From Spirodela intermedia (taxonomy: Eukaryota > Streptophyta > Magnoliopsida > Alismatales > Araceae), in NCBI GenBank assembly GCA_902729315.2, contig LR746264.1, positions 6,101,878 to 6,165,877 of the forward strand: 64,000 bases of DNA. Direction: 5' to 3'. Below, piece by piece: positions 58,566 to 64,000 of this stretch; position 1 is the first letter of the stretch, and each line of letters starts with the position of its first letter. The position numbers and the translations under genes were made by a program. A model generated the notes under the pieces. That model was not told where the DNA came from. It saw nothing but the letters and a program-made list of their open reading frames with translations, and searched no databases.

Positions 58566-61500
58566 ATGGACGCGTCGCCTGGGACTCCGAAGCAGAAGCT
58601 AAAGCAACTGGAGATCCCCGGCGTCTTAATCTGCCACGTATCCTGCTCCTACTCCGATGAACCGTCACCGTCGACCGCGACTCTGCGGTTCATCGTGGAT
58701 GAGTCTGGTGACCCACAGCTGCAGTTCCATCGTGAAGCTGACGTCGGGTTTGTCACCTGCATCGACGTCCGGACCTCCCAGGTTTGCAGTTCATGCATTT
58801 GAACCGAGCGGCTCTTGTAACTGGATTGTGTTCCTCTCTACTTCGAAAGGATGTGCACGATGTCCAGCTACATTCCGTGTTTGTTTTTTTTTTCCCGTTG
58901 TTTGAACGACGCAGTATCATTACTTTATGCTGATCTCTTCCTCTATGAAATCCAGCTTTTCAGATTAGGCCCAGGGGAATCACTCTGCGTCAGTGAGCGA
59001 TTTAGCAACAACAATGAAAAAGAGGTACATGGACGAGTATGTACACGCACGTATGAGCATATATCTTTTCACTGGGCTTGTTTAACCAGCCACTTTAGAC
59101 ATCCCATTTCTTTTTAGAAGCAGTATATGTACACACATGAGTGTGTATACAGACACACATTGTATATATCTGCTCCTTTTCTCGCTTTTGTCGATCGACC
59201 ACGGAGTAGTTCTACTTTTTGTTGCCGACATTTCAATCACTTCAGCATCCTGTATGCATACATATTTTCCTGTACTTTTTGAGAGATAAATCAAAACCGT
59301 CTAATTTTTAGATTGGAAAGAACAAGAAAGATACTTGGAGAGTGCTTCTATATCTGGAACGGAATGTGCGTCTTGTCACCTGTGACAAATTTCTGTGAAG
59401 AATGAATTTGGTTGCTGATTCATTTGTTGAAGAATGACTGCACAAAATGATGAGTCATGGCTTGCTATGTTCCGCTCCATGATCTGTTCGTATGTTAGTT
59501 GGTGCTGGTAAACTTCTTTTACATTGTTCGTATGGTGTGAGCTGGGACTTTATTCTGTCTTACTGATGGCTATATCCTCATTTTTCTGATGGTGCAGTGA
59601 ACCTTTTAACATCCGTGGTCCTGGCAACTAGGTTTTAGATATCCAGATTCCCTGTTTATTTATCGACAGCCTTTGTTTTTCAGCATGTAATCCGTATTTT
59701 CTCACTTATAATGAGTATTTAGGATCGGTGCCTTCATTGGTTATGCCATTGTGGAATAGAAATGTTCCAAGTTTTATTTCCATTCTTTGGTCATCTGTAC
59801 AAGATACCTGTATTATCATGTGTTTCTTCTTGGTGTACTTTATATTTCGTATATTTTTCATGTTGATTACACGTTGATAATGATATTTTATGATGTTTAA
59901 TTCTGTTTATCAACTTAACACCCTGGGCATAGTCTCTTTTGTTTGATGGTATATGTTCCAAATCTCACCTTTTTAATATGTGCTTTTAACGTTATCCATT
60001 TATATTTTGTATTCTTTGCCGAGGAATGTTACTTTCTTTTGTTGATTGAGACTTGCTTAGTATAATCTTCTATAAGGATTTTTCTCTGATCCAACATTTT
60101 TTAATCCAGAATTCCACGTCAAGTGCAATAACTGTTAGATTTAGATCAGACAATGACAGAAAAGCCTTTCATTGTGCTTTTGAAGAGTGGAAGAATGTTG
60201 TCACTGGTACAGGCACAGGTGCACTATTGACATGATATAATTTTTTTACATTTTCTATGCCTAAATTTGGGTTTCATCTGTATGCCCTTTGGTTGCATGG
60301 TTTTCCTCTTATTTATTTAGGTGTTTCATACTATGTCAAAAAAAGTTATATTTTTCTCATGAAAATTCTTAGTTGGCCGACTTGCATTTTTTAAAGGTAA
60401 GCACTAGTTGGTTAAAAGAGGGTAACAAGCATTGTTTTCAATTAGAGATATAATTTTTAAGGTCCTTGAAGAAGCATTCGTTGTCATGCATGTACTTATC
60501 TTCAGCTGTGGCTTTGACGTACCAGGAAATCTTGGTTATTTATTTTGTCACCAGTTAAGAAATCATTGTCCTTTTTGTGAGTCAACTAAGGAAATTTGGT
60601 TGATGACGTCTGGGAGCTCAAATACGGTAGCAACAGTAATAATTTGAATCAGAAGAATTGGCTATCAGTTTCCCAGATCACCTCTTCTTTTCTTCTTTTT
60701 TATTTCTTTTCCCGGGGGGTTGGGGTGGGGCGGTGTTGGGTGAAGTATGCACATGTTTTAGAGGGAAGCCTAATCATGGCTTATTATGGCCTTTATTCAG
60801 ATTAGTTCAATTTTCCAGGTTTTGCTCGTATGGAGGTTTCGCTTTGAGAAAGTTCTGTAGAGGATTTGGGATGTTAGATATTGTGTTGGGACATACAACG
60901 TAATGGACTCGTAACGTTAGATTTTGAGATGTTTTCCTATGTCATATAGTGCATCATTAGAAAGTCAAAGAGGATTGTGAACGAGCATACCATACAACCT
61001 CTCTTTTGTTGGTTGAACAACATTTACTCTTCAATGTTGTGCTCATTAATGAGTATTGATTGATAAATTGTGTTATTTAATGACAAAGAGTTGCAAGTGG
61101 TAAATTTTGCGTTTTCTAGGATATTGAATGCCCAAGACCAAGTAAATGTACAACGTACTTGGAAGAATACTGCTCGACTAGTAGCAACATCCTCATTATT
61201 CGATAGACTATATAAACGTCGGGATCTTGGTCTTCTTGAAATTGCATGGTGACAGAACCGTCAATTCATAATTCTGGCCTCTGAGTTTTTTCTTTGTCAA
61301 ACTTTTTAGTATTGCATATTCTACGTATTTACATTGAAACTTTATTTTTTTATGCATTCATCAATTCCTTTATCACTGATGTTGTCCCTTTTCTTCCTGT
61401 TGTTGGACAGGCTCAAAGTTGGAAAATGGTGTCATTTCAGTTTCCAAAAGCAAATTTGATGATAAAATAGAAGCTTCTTCTGCAAAAATGTACTTTCATT

Positions 61501-64000
61501 ATTATGGCCAGTTATTACATCAGCAGAATATGTTACAAGATTATGTGAGAACAGGTCAGCTTGTATGTGTCCCTGACATCATAATATTAAGTTAACAACT
61601 GCACTTGTTTTCTTACGACGATATTGCTATGAAAATAACCAGCAGTTTATGTTAGTTTCCGACCTCCATGACCCATGCACATTACTTTTTGTTACTTCGA
61701 CATGCTAATATTGATCTTTTACCAGGAACATATTTTGCTGCTGTTGTGGAGAATCGTGCAGATTTTCATGACCGTATTGTTGTAGATGTTGGTGCTGGTA
61801 GTGGCATTCTTTCATTATTTGCGGCTCAGGTACATTGTAAACGTTTTGATTTTCGAAACGCACGAAACAATTGGCCTGTGTGGATGCCCTTCTTCCATAT
61901 GTCAGTCAATGCGTTTTCAGCTTATTTCTTGTCTGTTCATCAATTATTATAACTTGTGTAGGCTGGTGCAAAACATGTTTATGCTGTTGAAGCATCTGAG
62001 ATGGCAGAATATGCACATAGACTGACTGCTGGAAATCCATCGCTTGGGGAAAGAATAACAGTTTGGTCCCCCTCAGAGCTTAATTAATGTTGATATTACT
62101 TATTATTCCGAAAACTCCTGCGACTACATTCAAAGTTTGCTGAATCTTTGAACAGGTTGTCAAAGGTAAAGTCGAAGAGGTTACTCTACCTGAGAAGGCA
62201 GATATTTTGATATCTGAACCAATGGGTAGGTTCGATTCTCTTCAAGGAAGTAATTTTTCTGTTTCCTATATATTGAATTATAAGTTACATTTATGTTCAC
62301 CTTTTACACAATTCGTTCGATTTTGCTTTTCATCTTTTTGTGCCGATATTACGCTTATTGTACGAAGCCAGTTTCTGGATCAGGCTGGAGCCTAGTTGTT
62401 CAGAGAAATCTTTTCGTATCACATAAGGACCATTATGTTTGGTCATTGCATCTCATACAAAATGTTATGCCTTGCGTAAAATAGTTTTCGCGCCCTTAAC
62501 CACCATGATTTGTGATATTTCATCCCGTTCATCCTTGGAATTCTCTCTTATATCCAATGTGGATTTGTCGATTTGGATATCTTATTTCAGGATGAAAACT
62601 GTGATCCTCCTTTTTATCGAAGTTGAACCGGTTATGAATTGTATAAGATCGCTTTTATTGTCTTGTTCATTTGTGGGATTGGACTTCTTACTTACTACTG
62701 GAGGAAGAAGAGTGAAGAGGTGCGCAAGCATACTGTCCTGCCACCAGATGATATGAATAGGATGTAATCAAAGGAGGTATAGGGGAAGAAGTTTAGGGAA
62801 CGAAAATGTAAGGAAAAAGTCTACCTTCATTGCTTCTAGCAATTGCCAGTGACAGCCTTGATCATGGCTGTCTGCTGTGCTTTCCCGCCAGTGGTTTTAC
62901 TTGCCCTATTTTCTAAACATGATGGATAAGGTTACATAGGTAGGTGGAGACAGAGAGGGGCTGAAGGCAGACTGTCACCGCAAGTTTGAGGACTTCTATC
63001 AGGAGAGAGTGATAAATGACTACTCTTGGGGTGTGGGGGACTGGATGATTTCTGTTGTATGCCCAAACGCTAATTCTTCCGAGCATTTCACATTATAAAT
63101 TCATTTCTCGCTCTTTGGCGCTAGTTTTGATAATATCTGCTACCTCATGGTTTTTCATTGATGTATGTTTCATTATATTATACTTTGCCAAAGGTCTCGG
63201 ATTATGTTTGACCAGTAATTCTTCTTTTGGGTTGTTGTCTGTCTTTTATTATAAAAAAATTGTTAGTGATTAAATGTTTATTATTTTTAAAGCTGTAAAG
63301 TATTTGTCATTATTTTGAGAAAAATAATATTTCATATTTGAAAGCCGTAGTTGCAACTAACTTTCTATTACAAATTCCTTAGGCACTTTATTGGTCAATG
63401 AAAGAATGCTGGAGTCTTATGTAATAGCAAGAGATCGATTTCTAACCCCCAATGGCAAAATGTTTCCGTCAGTTGGAAGGTGATGTCTGCTTCATTAAAC
63501 AATATTTCTGTAGCTCTACGGTAATTTCTTGTGTTAAGGGTTTTATGGGATTTATCTGGTATTCGACATGTACTTTTTTCTGATCACAGGATTAGGTTGT
63601 GATGGAATGCTGTATTTTTTTTAATTGTCATCATTTATCATTCATGCTTGAGGAGACCCATTAATTCCGAATGATGATATATCATGGGGTTCTCGGATCT
63701 AAGTACTCAATTCATTTGCTGGCTGTATGTTTCTGCCTACCCCTTCTTTAAAATAAAAAATGTATATCATATGCAAATACTCCAGCCCTACTTTAGCTCT
63801 ATTAATTCCTTCATTTTATTTCCTAATTTCACAAGGATCCTTGTGGTGTCAGGATTTGACGAGGCTTATTTTTGCTTTTCATCTCAACTGCTCTTTTTCC
63901 ATTGTTTCTGGATATTTTCTAGCATCTTTTGGTATCGTTTTGAGGTTTGTGCTTTTTTAATCATGGCTATCCATTGTCACTTTTGGAGCATCATCGACAA
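58566..64000 (+). CDS. CARM1/PRMT4-type protein arginine methyltransferase, partial at window end
   Basis: Eight exons are visible: 58566-58781, 58956-59024, 60110-60206, 61411-61554, 61726-61829, 61962-62060, 62156-62225 and 63383-63479. The last ends in phase 2 and the gene continues beyond 64000. It would asymmetrically dimethylate arginines of histone H3 and other proteins in the nucleus, using S-adenosylmethionine. The N-terminal part (about residues 1-130) fits the PH-like domain of CARM1. Then come KMYFHYYGQLLHQQNMLQDY (the YFxxY region), the SAM-binding motif I VVDVGAGSGILSLFAAQAGA, post-I YAVEASEMA, and the double-E loop, first half SEPMG, followed by LVNERMLESYVIARDRFL. All catalytic landmarks in the visible part are intact. 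The start opens MDASPGTPKQK. Introns 2, 3 and 7 are about 1.1-1.2 kb and hold no other gene. Confidence 0.94.

Noticed and set aside
1-64000. CRISPR array, bacterial operon, integron, tRNA or rRNA gene
   Set aside because: No regular short repeats with unique spacers, no clover-leaf with A/B boxes that I could fold by eye, and all genes are spliced plant genes.
1-64000. A previously undescribed multi-gene biological system
   Set aside because: The genes belong to well-known unrelated families. Adjacency does not suggest a pathway beyond two divergent pairs, so I do not claim one.

Overview
This window is nuclear DNA of a flowering plant. It has spliced genes with GT..AG introns, plant-specific protein families, long AT-rich intergenic stretches, (GA)n/(CT)n microsatellites and decayed Ty3/gypsy retrotransposons. 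GC-rich first exons that give way to AT-rich downstream exons, most visible in the HIPP, desiccation-related and methyltransferase genes, lean towards a monocot, but the species cannot be named from the sequence. No rRNA, tRNA, CRISPR array or bacterial operon was seen.

Layout. (1) 1-12.7 kb is gene-free. It holds a composite repeat family in both orientations, a roughly 1.2 kb tandem duplication at 8.6-11.0 kb, and a relic gypsy element at 3.6-7.5 kb. (2) 12.7-25 kb is a gene island: a heavy-metal-associated isoprenylated protein (HIPP, +) followed by a 142-bp tandem repeat; an AlaX-type alanyl-tRNA editing protein (-); and a bifunctional methylene-tetrahydrofolate dehydrogenase/cyclohydrolase (FolD, +). 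(3) 27.8-32 kb carries a PCC13-62-type desiccation-related protein (+) and an intronless PLS-class PPR protein (+). (4) 35.6-46.7 kb is a LOW PSII ACCUMULATION 1 (LPA1)-like gene (+). Its first intron contains a complete but dead chromovirus (-) with LTRs, a 5-bp target duplication, PBS, gag, protease, RT, RNase H, integrase and a chromodomain-like tail. (5) 47-51.6 kb is a second, more decayed gypsy element (+). It lies between the last LPA1 exon and a degenerate duplicate of that exon at 52.7 kb. (6) 53.3-57.7 kb is the ALG3 dolichol-linked mannosyltransferase (-). From 58.6 kb a CARM1/PRMT4 arginine methyltransferase (+) runs off the right edge. ALG3 and PRMT4 are head to head, as are AlaX and FolD.

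The genes are ordinary housekeeping, organellar and stress genes and do not form a visible pathway. I found no convincing undescribed system. The most interesting items concern genome dynamics: the split LPA1 locus with its duplicated terminal exon, the asymmetric LTR pair, the 3' tandem repeat after HIPP, and two divergent promoter regions. Exon models were built by hand from splice signals and codon phase. Totals are 300 aa (HIPP), 252 aa (AlaX, one exon tentative), 301 aa (FolD), 313 aa (desiccation-related), 594 or 578 aa (PPR), 436 aa (LPA1) and 434 aa (ALG3).
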